From Aurantiochytrium sp. KH105 (taxonomy: Eukaryota; Sar; Bigyra; Thraustochytrida; Thraustochytriidae), in contig BGKB01000119.1 of assembly GCA_003116975.1 (NCBI GenBank), positions 124,001 to 188,000 of the forward strand: DNA of 64,000 nucleotides. The letters run 5' to 3'. The position numbers were made by a program, and so were the translations under genes. This document shows positions 9,983 through 19,114 of this stretch, piece by piece. How positions within the stretch are numbered: position 1 is the first letter of the stretch; each line of letters begins with the position of its first letter. The notes below the pieces were generated by a model that saw only the letters and a program-made list of their open reading frames with translations, searched no databases and was not told the DNA's origin.

Positions 9983-10645
9983 TCAGTCGAGAGGGCTGTA
10001 TATACATCGAATAAATTCGCCATCCTGCGTATTCACCTGCACGACCATTTTCACCTCGGCGATCTCAGCTTCGTCTGGACCACTGCGCAGCGAGCAAATA
10101 AGCAGACCGGCATTCGAAAGCTGAGATGGCTTGATGTGCGAGACATCCACCACATCTGTGCGAAACTCCATCGTGTTTGTGCCCGTATAATTCGTGGGCG
10201 GCGTGCGGCCCAAGACGATGATGTTGCGTTTCGTCACACAGTCCACCAGATACTGCATTTGTCATACGTTGAAAAAGAAACACGTCCACGTATATTAGTT
10301 CTCCAGAGCTTCAACCAACATGCGCAGAGAAACACTGTGCTGAGGGTTCTGGTCCTGTTGGCAACTTACCTTGACTTCCCACGAAGCCTGCTTGAGCGGT
10401 TGCAGAGCCCGAAACTTGAGCTTGAAGGCAAGCGGAGCCGACACGGGCTGCAAGTCGGAGCCCTCCAAGAACTCCACGGCCTTGAGCTGGATCACCTCGA
10501 CTTCGCCCTCTTCCTCCCCCTCCTCGTCTCCCCGCTGCACGTCTTCGTCATCGTCTTCTCGCGCAGGCAAGTCGGCCAGCTTGCTCTCGCGCACCGAAAA
10601 CGCCTCGTCTCCGCCTTTGGTCTCTGCGCCGAGCTTGGACTCCAT
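9983..10645 (-). CDS. Conserved two-exon protein, possible ASF1-like beta fold
   Basis: Exon 1 runs from the ATG at 10645 to 10370 and exon 2 from 10252 to 9983. The 117-base intron has a GTAAGT donor and an ATGCAG acceptor, with phase 0. The product is 181 residues. The first 50 are highly acidic (DDDEDVQRGDEEGEEEGE). Then comes a compact beta-rich region, VIQLKAVEFLEG...LAFKLKFRALQPLKQASWEVK joined to YLVDCVTKRNIIVLG, ending DGEFIRCIYSPLD. The strand pattern and the final EFIR-type segment recall the N-terminal core of the histone chaperone ASF1, but the similarity is only by eye. The clean in-frame splice and the ordered sequence argue that the gene is real. It is head-to-head with the F1-alpha-like gene at 11212, and GAGC repeats directly precede its ATG on the sense strand. 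I cannot name the function with confidence. Confidence 0.72.
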
Positions 10646-11211
10646 CGTCGCTCGCTCGCTCGCTCGCTCACTCACTCCCTCGAGCAGCCCCCGACCAGCT
10701 CTGTCGTCCCGCCACGATCCGACTCCGCGACAAGGCTCTGTTCTCCCCGCTCCGCGTCGAGGGCTCCTCGTCCTCGACCTCGAGGTCCTCCTCGCCCAAC
10801 GTCTCTTTCGCCTCTGCCGCGATCTCGACGCCTGGACCAACGACCCCGTCCGTCCACCCGCCTCCTCCTCTTCTCCGCGCCGCGCGAGCGACGCCGCGCG
10901 CGGGCGCCTCGCCGCCGCTCCTCCTCCTCCGCGCCCAGCCGCTCTGCTCCGCTGCTGCTCTGCGAGGGCGGCGTCGCGAGCGCGAGCACGAGCAGCGCCG
11001 CGAGCGCGGGCTTGCGGCTCTGCGGCCCTCGCCGCGCTCTTTCTCTCTCTCTTTCTCGTCTCTTTCTCGCTCTTTCTCTCTCTCGGGTCGCGCTGATGGC
11101 CGCCACGAGGATGCGAAGCGGCAACAAACCGGAGCCGCGCCCGCGCGCACGCAGGCACGCAGGCACGCACGCACGCACGCAGGCGGGCGGAGCGCGATCT
11201 GCCGCAGGAGC
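10646..11211. promoter_or_regulatory. Divergent 5' region between two-exon gene and F1-alpha-like gene
   Basis: 566 GC-rich bases lie between two divergent ATGs. A (TCGC)n run at about 10648-10672 abuts the minus-strand start. GCAC/GCAG repeats at about 11147-11188 precede the plus-strand start. Long open frames cover this stretch on both strands but are Arg/Ser/Ala-rich and look like GC-driven artefacts. Confidence 0.5.
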
Positions 11212-12927
11212 ATGCTCGCCGCGGCGCCGCGACTGGCGCGCCTGCGGCCCGTGGCCGGGGCCCGGACGCCGCAGCCGTGGATGCCGGCGCGCGCATGGCG
11301 GCGGCCGGCGGCGGCGCTTTCCTCGGCGGCAGCGTCGACGACGAGGGCGGCTCCGGGCGCGCCGCCTTCGTCGCGTGACCGGAAGCGACAAGCCCCGAGG
11401 CTCGACGAGAGCGAGCTCGCGCTTGAAGAGCAGATTCTAGGGACAGCCCACGAGTTTCTGGGCGACGAGGGCGAGGTGGTCGACGTCAGCAGAGGCGTGG
11501 TGTCTGTGGTTGGGCTCGCCGACGCGCGCCCCAACGATGTCGTTCAGCTGGGTGACCAAGGCCTTCGCGGCTTTGTCCTCCGCCTCGAGAACCGCGTGAC
11601 CAAAATCGCGGCTCTTGGCTCCTCAAGCGCAGCCCAGGTCCGCTCGGGCGCCTTCGCGCGGCTGCTGCCAGGCGACGAAGGAAAACTTCGCGCGGCTGCC
11701 CTCGACGCTGGCCAGGTTTCTACACCCATCGGTATTGATTATTGGACGCAAGAGCCCCTGCCGCTCACATTGAAAATGACCATGGACTCAAAACAGGGCG
11801 CGCCTACGCTACCTGAGCGTTCCATCGTCCGAGAACAGCTCTGGACCGGCATCCTCACGCTTGATGCTCTCTATCCGCTTGGTCGCGGTACGCGCACGGC
11901 GCTCATGGGGAAGAATCCAGCAGGCATGCGGTACGTAGCAATGAACCTCTTGTCTCGCCAGGCCAAGCTCGCCGAGGCGGATCGCGAAGTCGATTTTGCC
12001 ATTTGGCTCTCTGCTGGTCTCGACCAGAGTGGCATCCGCAAGACCTATCTCGACCTCGAGGCTATGGGCGCGCTCGCTTTCACGGCCATCGTCGCCGCCC
12101 CTGCCAGTGATCCGTGGGCCTCGCGCGCCCTCGGTCCGGCGGCTCTTTGTGCCATGGCTGAGGATCGCGCCGCCCGTGGCGAGAACGTCCTCGTCATTAT
12201 CGACAGTCTCGGCCCTGTGGGTGCCGCCCTTGCAGAAGTGGAGGGCGCACGATCAGGCGCTCGCGTCACGCCACTCTATCAGCCCCACCGGTATCTCGAA
12301 CGGCTTGGCGCGCTCCAGAGTGGTGGATCCGTGACCACCCTGGCCCTCCTTCATCAGGATGACTCTACAGAGTCTGAGCAAGTTCGTGACAGAATTGCCG
12401 GCCAAGTCGACACTACCATCGATATGCAAGGCTTGCGTTCCATCCGCGCCGTAGGGGCACGTCTCCCAGGTATTCGTGCTTATCAGGCGCCCGCTTTGCG
12501 AGAGCTTGCCTGGCGTCTTCAGGTCCGTCTCAAGGAAGCGTCTTCCGCAGAGTCTGCTGGCACCATTGCGCGTCGTTTAGGAATTGACCCAATGGACGAA
12601 GGAAACCTTGGCACGGGCCTTGCTCATGCGCAGAGCCTCCGCGCCCTTTTCGAGGCGGACGTCAATGACGAGACGCTGACGTCTCGCGCTCAAGAGCTTC
12701 TTGCTCTTTACGTTGCTGCAGAGGGCTTTCTCGAGGCCCCTTCGCTCACAACCTCTTCGCAAATCAAGCCCGCAATCGCGGCAATCTGTGAAGCAGCAAG
12801 GGAGAATGGCTTATTAGACCAGCTCGAGAGCGAAGTGCTCAAGCCATCCAAGACGCTCGTCAGCGATTGCCCTGCGATTTGCCAGGCCCTGGATATTGTC
12901 ATTTTTGACACGCTCTGCAAGTTTTGA
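11212..12927 (+). CDS. F1 ATP synthase alpha-like protein with degenerate P-loop
   Basis: 571 residues from an ATG at 11212, with an Arg/Ala-rich presequence-like N terminus of about 55 residues. The order of segments follows F1-alpha: a beta-barrel start (EGEVVDVSRGVVSVVGL at about 87-102), then LDALYPLGRGTRTALMGKN, then a DSLGPVGAAL segment, YLERLGALQSGGSVTTLALL, and an alpha-type tail through GQVDTTIDMQGLRSIRAVGARLPGIRAY. In a normal alpha the glycine-rich loop is GDRQTGKT. Here the equivalent (about 233-240) is GKNPAGMR, with the Walker lysine and Ser/Thr gone, so nucleotide binding is probably lost or altered. The protein is nevertheless a full-length open frame with balanced composition, which suggests it is maintained. 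It may be a lineage-specific F1-associated subunit or a diverged paralogue beside a normal alpha elsewhere in the genome (inference). Confidence 0.85.
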   Translation: MLAAAPRLARLRPVAGARTPQPWMPARAWRRPAAALSSAAASTTRAAPGAPPSSRDRKRQAPRLDESELALEEQILGTAHEFLGDEGEVVDVSRGVVSVVGLADARPNDVVQLGDQGLRGFVLRLENRVTKIAALGSSSAAQVRSGAFARLLPGDEGKLRAAALDAGQVSTPIGIDYWTQEPLPLTLKMTMDSKQGAPTLPERSIVREQLWTGILTLDALYPLGRGTRTALMGKNPAGMRYVAMNLLSRQAKLAEADREVDFAIWLSAGLDQSGIRKTYLDLEAMGALAFTAIVAAPASDPWASRALGPAALCAMAEDRAARGENVLVIIDSLGPVGAALAEVEGARSGARVTPLYQPHRYLERLGALQSGGSVTTLALLHQDDSTESEQVRDRIAGQVDTTIDMQGLRSIRAVGARLPGIRAYQAPALRELAWRLQVRLKEASSAESAGTIARRLGIDPMDEGNLGTGLAHAQSLRALFEADVNDETLTSRAQELLALYVAAEGFLEAPSLTTSSQIKPAIAAICEAARENGLLDQLESEVLKPSKTLVSDCPAICQALDIVIFDTLCKF

Positions 12928-13344
12928 CATTGCTGCACGCGGGTGTGTGAGTGTGTGTGATTTCCTCCCTCCAAATGGACTAAAAGTAAAACAAAAAATG
13001 GAGTATAGAAAGGGAAGGGACGACATCTCAACACGCGTGATCGAACCAGGTTGACTTGCAGCACCAAAAGCCGTTTAAGATTATATTATATGAAAACGTG
13101 ACCGAGATTTCTGCCTGACAGACAAACTGGATGGTCTCACATCGTTGGGCTTTCATCGAGATGCAGCTTCCCGCGGACTGAAACCTAGCACCAGATGCAT
13201 GTGAGTCATCTCGGAGTCAAAAGGTGATCTATTTTTTATGATCTGTTCTTCATTCCAAACATGGTTAAGATTAGCAACGCGTCATGATTGTCTTTCATTC
13301 TATTTTTTTTTGTTTGGTTGCTCGTTCAACAAATACGATTCCTT
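12928..13344. other. Convergent intergenic region, nothing recognised
   Basis: An AT-richer spacer between the 3' ends of the F1-alpha-like gene and the SET-domain gene. No gene, RNA or ordered repeat is seen. Confidence 0.6.
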
Positions 13345-16300
13345 TCACGGAAAATTGAGAGGATAGCTGCTCGTTGGCGCGTTCTGAAGAGCGCTGAGGG
13401 CCATCGCTGCATCGTTGTTCAGCATCGGGGGAGGGGGTGCACTATTGTGCTGCATGTGGAAACCCATTTCCTGCAGAGCAGCCTCGGTACTTCGCGACGA
13501 GGGATCAATGACGTCATCAAGCCATGGGGAACCATACAGCTTGCGCTTGTTTTTGAAAGACCAGTGCGAGCCCGTAGGCCACATGGCTTCAGGCTGTTTG
13601 GAGACGCGGTCCACAATGGCCTGGCGGTCTTTGTACGAAGTTGCTGTAAAACAGCTTTGCATGTCTGGAAGCGACAAGGTTCCTCGTCGCTCCGCCGAAA
13701 GACTCGCGTCGGGGGATGCCACTGTTTGCTTGAACCAGCCCGACATTTGACCCCACACGTACCCGCTCTGGTACTTTTTCTCCTCATCGAAGACAACCTT
13801 GAGCGGATCAACAGCGCGTGGAATGGATGCGGTCTGCGGCGAGCTTGCCGAGTTGTGAAAGGTCTCGCCTGGCCGCAGAAAGCGCACATGGTTGCAAAAG
13901 GTCATTTCAGAAAAGGCAAACAGATTCAGGATGCGGCCTTCGTGGTCGAGAGCGCACATCCGATCGGTGCCTGGAAGCTGCACGTCGAAAGCATAAATGA
14001 GCCCAATGTTGTCCCACACAATGCCCTCGATCGGCAGAGGTCTCGTTGGCGCGTCCGGGACCAATCGCGTGGTCACGAGCGCAAGACTCGGATCCTCACG
14101 AACGGGTTCAAGCTTTCCTCCCGGCGTAAGCCCGGCTCGCATGGGGCGATACATGTAGACGGGCACGCAACCGGGCATGGGAATCGTCAGGATGAAAAAC
14201 TTTTGGGCGCGAGGGGACTCTGTCGGAGGCTCGGACGCGAGCCGGAGGCCCCGAAGAAAAGGCTTGTCAGGATCTTGCTCAAAAGAGATGCACGTGAAAT
14301 TCTCAGGCGTGGCAGCAGAGAGAACCACCCCTCCGGCATTGTCAACGCCATACCAGTATGGCAGCTGCAGCGGGCCTGGCGTACGCTGAGATGCCTCGAA
14401 ACCATGTTTAAGATCTGACATCGCAGGAGTTAAAGAAGGATAAGGCGGCGGCGCCTGCCCCTGCAGAGATGCCGCCTGCGCGCCTGGGTTTTGAAGTAAA
14501 GGTGTTGCAGGCGCTTGCTCGATACCTCCAACAAGGCCAGATGCATCTGCGGCTGCCTCGGCAGCAGTAGGACGCTTCACCCGTTTACCACGGCCCTGGC
14601 CCTGCTGCGCCGCTTCCTTTTTCACTGCACGCGACTTGCGCCCTTTCGCTGGTGCTGGTGCTGGCGCTGGCGTCGGAGACGCCGATGCTCCAGAAGCAGA
14701 CGCGCTCGCTGCAACTTCGCCACTAGTAGAAGAGGCAGCCTTGGTCTTGCTTGAAGTAGCCGCACCCTTCTTGGTCGTTTGCGTCGACGCAGCAACGCTG
14801 CCATCGCGGCCAATGTCTACGTTGCGAATGACAATCGCAGTCGACCGCATGCCGGGATATGTGACGGCCGTAAAAAAGTGCTTGGTGTGAAGAATCCATG
14901 TCAGTAGATCGCCAGCAGCGACGCACTGGCACGCGGACGAAGACCACAGAATGTTGCGGATCTCCGCGAGGTACTCTTGCACTTGCGGATATGTTTGTGC
15001 GGCGTTGCTTTCGGACACCTTGAGCAGCTGGCGCGCACGGGACACATGCGTAGCGTATGCCGGGTCCTTTACGAGCGGCAAGCTGAGAAAACCCTGCAGA
15101 GCTACACGGGCGTGCGAGCCTTCCGAGCTCCAAAGAATATCCACGAGCTCCGCGGGAGTTACAGGCCGTACAGGAGACGGGATCTTTGAAAGGGGTTTGC
15201 TGGAAATACCAACCGAGTCTCGCGCAGCCGTGCCCGAGGTTCGCGCGGCCGTGAAGAAATGGCGAAGCTTGTTGAGGGTAATGACAACGTTTTGCACTCG
15301 GTTTTCAAGCACGCCTGCAGCTTGCAAGCGCGCCTGTTCCTCCGTGTACGTTAGACGGTCGCGAAACGTGCTCAGACAGAGACGGTGCGCAAGTTCGTCG
15401 CGCTCACGCTCAGCGTAGGCAAGAACCAGCGAGGTCCACTTGACGAGCCACGTGGGACTGTCCCGAAGAGCAGCCTTTTTGATGCCGGCGCGAACCAGCC
15501 GCGCTTTGTCGTCCTGGTTGAGGACAGGGTTCGCACAAGCGGCGTAGACGAGCGCGTTCCGATGCAAAAAGGTGTGCTCGTCAGCAAGGACCTGAGCAAA
15601 GGCACCCACACCAGCGTAGTAGAGAAAGGAGCCGCGGCAGCCCAAGGAGCCGCAGAGACAAGTCGCGGCCTTGAATTCGCTTTCATCCTCCGTCACGGAA
15701 GAATAGTCAAACGTGAGCTCTTCACCAAAACCGATTTCGCGCAAAGTATACACCGTGACGACGTAGCGGCCATTGACAACCATCACCACCGTAGCACAGT
15801 TTGGTTCGCAACTATGACTCAGACGGGACGCAAAGTTACCGCGCACAATGGGATCGATGTAAGCAACGTCGTAGCCCTGCTCGTCATCCTCGTGACGCTC
15901 CATCATGATGTTGTAAAAGTCGGGCAGAATAGGCTTGAAGCGGCACTTTTTCTGGGCATTCTTGATGGCGTCCTGTTTCTCAAACCAGCGCCACGGCGCA
16001 AAAAGCTCTCCCAGGTATTCGGTGACAAAGGTTCCGGAGCGCAGACCGTTGCGCTCGGTGCACTGCACGCCGACGCCCTTGGGGTGCACGCGAAACGCAT
16101 TGAGACCCCAATTGCGCACAGCAAAGAGCAGACATACTGCGCCGGCACGCACACGGTCCTTGGAAAGTTCCGGATAGGATGCCGTCGCCGCGGCGATAAT
16201 CTGCGCGACCTTGCTGGCGACCTCGGGTCGGTCGTCGGGTGTGAAGTCAGACTCAAAGGTGGGGATGTCGGCGAGCGCGACCGGAAGGCGTGGCTGCGCT

Positions 16301-18369
16301 GCGGCCTCGTGGGCGTCGGAGGCGACGGGAGGTCGACCAACGACACCGAGAATGGAGCGCATGGCGTGCACTAAGTTGTGGGCCCGGTGAGCCGGTTGGG
16401 CGTCGACAACGGGGAGAAGGATGCGCTGAACAAAGCTGCGTTGAAGCAACTCGGTCTCGAGCCCCGCCGCCATGCGCAAGACCGTTTGCACGTTGCGGCG
16501 CGTGTAGCAGTCGAGACCCCACATGTCTGCGACCTGGACTTGCTGGCCAACGCGAAGCGGCCGCTTGGACCCTACGGCCGTGCGATGGCAGCCTACGCGG
16601 CGCGACTTGCAGCGCGCGGGCGTTTCAAAACGATTTTCCGCGAGATTAAAGGGCACGATCTGCGCGCAGAGGTCAGACTGATCGCACTCTGCGCGCTTGG
16701 AGGTTTTAAGAATATCGAGGACCTCCTTTTGTTCGCGCGCACTGAGACCCGGTGTGGGCGCGTATTCTTTGATCTCTTCATATGGGCGTCTTGGGTAAGG
16801 TGCCTTGTTCCACTTGCCGTTCAGGTACGGTTCGACGGTGGCGTTGTGCTCGAGTTCGCGTCCCACGCGACTAAACACACTATACGCAATTTGATTCGTC
16901 ATGCGGACTTCGTGGCCTTCAAGTTTAAAGAGGCTCACATCATCCTCATCCTGCTCAGATTTCCCCTCGGACCCATTTGCGGAAGCGGCGGAGGCAGCGG
17001 TGCCGTTTTTGGCGGCGCTCGCAGCCGCAGATGAGCTTTTGCGTCGTTTTTTGCTCGAAGAGGACCCTCGTTTGCCGGGAGTGCTCGAGCCGATGGCCTC
17101 CTCGAGGCCATCGGCGCCGCTCGCGAGCGCGGCCCGGGCGCGTTCGGCGACTCCAACGCGAAAGACGCGGGAAAGGAGGAGTTCTTCGATTGCGCGTGCC
17201 GCGGTGCGCACCATGAGCTGGACGGTGGCGCGCTCGATGCCGGGTGAAAGTACGAAGATGATGTTGGCCTCGTTGGCGAAGCGTTCGACATCAAAATATA
17301 GCATGGGGGAGTCTCGAAAGCCTGGGAAGCGCGGCCGAGACCGACGCGAGGAAGGCTCGGGGCTCTGCAGACTGACAGAAGTGACTTCGACGAGAATGTC
17401 GCTCTCCTCAGCCTCTGGGATGATATTCCGAAAGAACTTTAAAACGGTGGCGGGAGCCTTGCCCATTTTGGTGATGCGCTGATACTCTGCTGCCAAGGCA
17501 ATTTTTTCTTGGCGCGTGCGCGGACCTGAGAAGGCTGCGAGGTCCCGCATAACCGTGGCAAAGGCCTTGTCAGCAGGACGTTCAATGGCCTTGAGGCGGA
17601 CGAGCTCGGCAGTAAAAGGGGTACGATCGCAGCGGCCCTCGTTGATGACGGCCTTGAGGGATTCTCTATCAATGTCCGGAATGATGTCTCCACAACTATC
17701 GAGCGCGGTAAGAAAGGGCAAGCGATGCCGAATCACCGCGGCCGCCTGTGAGCAGGAGGGGCAGCGATCGACCGCGTAGCCGCTTTTCACACCGAGGACG
17801 AGCGCGCAGGTCGCATGAAAGGCGGAGGACCCGCAGCCTCCGCGGCAGGGCAGACAACCGGGAGAGCCAGCTTTGCCACAGAGCTCGCAGGTCAGTGCGC
17901 TCCTTTCGCCGGGGATCTGGGAAATATCGGCTCTACGCGACTGGGCATCGAAGGAAACGTAGTCGTTGGCCGAGACGCAGCTCGCGTGCGCCCACACGTC
18001 GGGTCCAGGCGTCGTGGCGAGGAAGCCGCCCTGAAGGCCGTTCGTGCAGAGAGGGCAATCGCGCTGGAGCTTGACCTTGGCGACGCGTCGCGGCTTTTCG
18101 CCTCCGCCGGTGAAGTCTGTGCACGAGTCGCAGCAAAAGGGCGCCTTGGTGTCTTCGGGGAGCCCCATGCAGCGCGCGTGCATGCCGTGGCCGCAAGACA
18201 CGCACGCAAGTACGCGTTCACGTCGTTCCATGGGCGCCGCGGCGCCGCCGCGCCCGGGCCCAAAGCATACCACGCAGAACGGCTCGCCCGGGGGCAGCAC
18301 GTCGTCCAGCGCTACTCCGCCGTCGCCGGCCACGCCGCCGCCGCTGCCCGCCCGCCGCCCGCCGCCCAT
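13345..18369 (-). CDS. PHD/ePHD/SET histone methyltransferase, ATXR3 (SDG2)-like
   Basis: A single-exon frame of 1674 residues from the ATG at 18369. A PHD finger starts at Cys32 (CVVCFGPG). It is followed by an extended PHD-type zinc region from about 100 to 208 (CPLCTNGLQGG ... CELCGKAGSPGC ... AFHATCALVLG ... CPSC). The SET domain spans about 755-890, with FVTEYLGELFAPWRWFEKQD, SRLSHSCEPNC and GEELTFDYSSVTE, and a post-SET CLCGSLGCRGSF. Downstream segments (LENRVQNVVITLNKLRHFF) also match plant ATXR3/SDG2, an H3K4 trimethyltransferase. Plant ATXR3 as I recall it lacks this zinc-finger front end, so the combination may be lineage-specific. A Ser/Ala/Pro-rich linker with basic GRKSRAVKKEAA lies around residue 1240. 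The last 350 residues look folded but are unrecognised. Expected nuclear chromatin role; substrate is inference. Confidence 0.9.
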   Translation of the reverse strand: MGGGRRAGSGGGVAGDGGVALDDVLPPGEPFCVVCFGPGRGGAAAPMERRERVLACVSCGHGMHARCMGLPEDTKAPFCCDSCTDFTGGGEKPRRVAKVKLQRDCPLCTNGLQGGFLATTPGPDVWAHASCVSANDYVSFDAQSRRADISQIPGERSALTCELCGKAGSPGCLPCRGGCGSSAFHATCALVLGVKSGYAVDRCPSCSQAAAVIRHRLPFLTALDSCGDIIPDIDRESLKAVINEGRCDRTPFTAELVRLKAIERPADKAFATVMRDLAAFSGPRTRQEKIALAAEYQRITKMGKAPATVLKFFRNIIPEAEESDILVEVTSVSLQSPEPSSRRSRPRFPGFRDSPMLYFDVERFANEANIIFVLSPGIERATVQLMVRTAARAIEELLLSRVFRVGVAERARAALASGADGLEEAIGSSTPGKRGSSSSKKRRKSSSAAASAAKNGTAASAASANGSEGKSEQDEDDVSLFKLEGHEVRMTNQIAYSVFSRVGRELEHNATVEPYLNGKWNKAPYPRRPYEEIKEYAPTPGLSAREQKEVLDILKTSKRAECDQSDLCAQIVPFNLAENRFETPARCKSRRVGCHRTAVGSKRPLRVGQQVQVADMWGLDCYTRRNVQTVLRMAAGLETELLQRSFVQRILLPVVDAQPAHRAHNLVHAMRSILGVVGRPPVASDAHEAAAQPRLPVALADIPTFESDFTPDDRPEVASKVAQIIAAATASYPELSKDRVRAGAVCLLFAVRNWGLNAFRVHPKGVGVQCTERNGLRSGTFVTEYLGELFAPWRWFEKQDAIKNAQKKCRFKPILPDFYNIMMERHEDDEQGYDVAYIDPIVRGNFASRLSHSCEPNCATVVMVVNGRYVVTVYTLREIGFGEELTFDYSSVTEDESEFKAATCLCGSLGCRGSFLYYAGVGAFAQVLADEHTFLHRNALVYAACANPVLNQDDKARLVRAGIKKAALRDSPTWLVKWTSLVLAYAERERDELAHRLCLSTFRDRLTYTEEQARLQAAGVLENRVQNVVITLNKLRHFFTAARTSGTAARDSVGISSKPLSKIPSPVRPVTPAELVDILWSSEGSHARVALQGFLSLPLVKDPAYATHVSRARQLLKVSESNAAQTYPQVQEYLAEIRNILWSSSACQCVAAGDLLTWILHTKHFFTAVTYPGMRSTAIVIRNVDIGRDGSVAASTQTTKKGAATSSKTKAASSTSGEVAASASASGASASPTPAPAPAPAKGRKSRAVKKEAAQQGQGRGKRVKRPTAAEAAADASGLVGGIEQAPATPLLQNPGAQAASLQGQAPPPYPSLTPAMSDLKHGFEASQRTPGPLQLPYWYGVDNAGGVVLSAATPENFTCISFEQDPDKPFLRGLRLASEPPTESPRAQKFFILTIPMPGCVPVYMYRPMRAGLTPGGKLEPVREDPSLALVTTRLVPDAPTRPLPIEGIVWDNIGLIYAFDVQLPGTDRMCALDHEGRILNLFAFSEMTFCNHVRFLRPGETFHNSASSPQTASIPRAVDPLKVVFDEEKKYQSGYVWGQMSGWFKQTVASPDASLSAERRGTLSLPDMQSCFTATSYKDRQAIVDRVSKQPEAMWPTGSHWSFKNKRKLYGSPWLDDVIDPSSRSTEAALQEMGFHMQHNSAPPPPMLNNDAAMALSALQNAPTSSYPLNFP

Positions 18370-19114
18370 CGCTCCTCCTCACGCGCAGCGCGCGCTCCGC
18401 GCGTCGCCAGCCTGATCGATCGATGGCGCTCTTCCCTCGCGCTTTCCTTTTTTCCCTTTTTGGATTTGGCGCCGCCCGCGGTGGTTAGTTAGTGCAAGAG
18501 GGGAAAGGGACGGGGGCGGGAGGAAGAAGTGAGAGAAGTGAGGAGGACGAGAGGGAGGACTCGGCCGGCGAAGCCCCCCCCCCCCCGCCAAGGACGCAAG
18601 AGAAGAGAAACTGCTGCTTTGCGCAGCAGCATTTGCGCAGCAGTACGAGCTTGATGTGATCTGATCTGATGTAATCTGATGTGATGTAATCTGATCTGAT
18701 GTAATCTGAGTGATCTGACCTGATCTGATCTGATCTGATGTATAGTAATCTGATCTGTTGTAATCTGAGTCATGTGATGTGATGTGATGTGATGTGATCT
18801 GAGAATGATGCCACAGAGCCGCCGCCATGAACCAGCTGACAGAAAAGGAAAGCGTCGAAAAGAAGAAGGCAGAGAGCGCGGTGAGAGTTGAGAAAACTCG
18901 GAGACTCCGCTTGTTCACATTGGGAGGGAGCACGAGAATGGAATGGGCCACCACCACTGCAGGGAAGGCGACTCGCCTGATTTCTAAGCATTTCAATGCC
19001 AAAAAAATGTGTGAAATGTAATTCATATCTTACTTGGGGGCCGACTGTCAAAAATGCAAAAGAAAAAGTAGATGCTCCCAAAGCCAGCGAGGAAACGAGA
19101 GCGTCGGAACGAAT
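18370..19114. other. Intergenic region with GATCT/GATGT repeat block
   Basis: This is the 5' side of the SET gene and the 3' side of the MHYT gene. It contains a poly-C run at 18574-18586 and a long degenerate pentamer array, listed separately. No gene is seen. Confidence 0.6.
18652..18803. repeat. Degenerate TGATC/TGATG pentanucleotide array
   Basis: About 150 bases are built from CTGAT, GTGAT and GTAAT pentamers in the same register, with the last part an almost perfect GATGT repeat. Many GATC sites result. Confidence 0.9.

Noticed and set aside
10295-11296. 333-codon minus-strand frame as one unspliced gene
   Set aside because: Its N-terminal part is low complexity and lies over the divergent promoter. 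The end is exon 1 of the spliced gene plus read-through into its intron.
9962-11440. 492-codon plus-strand open frame
   Set aside because: It overlaps both exons and the intron of the minus-strand two-exon gene and then Arg/Ser/Pro low-complexity sequence; no domain.
13288-16374. Long plus-strand frames over the SET gene
   Set aside because: Antisense of a strongly supported coding region.
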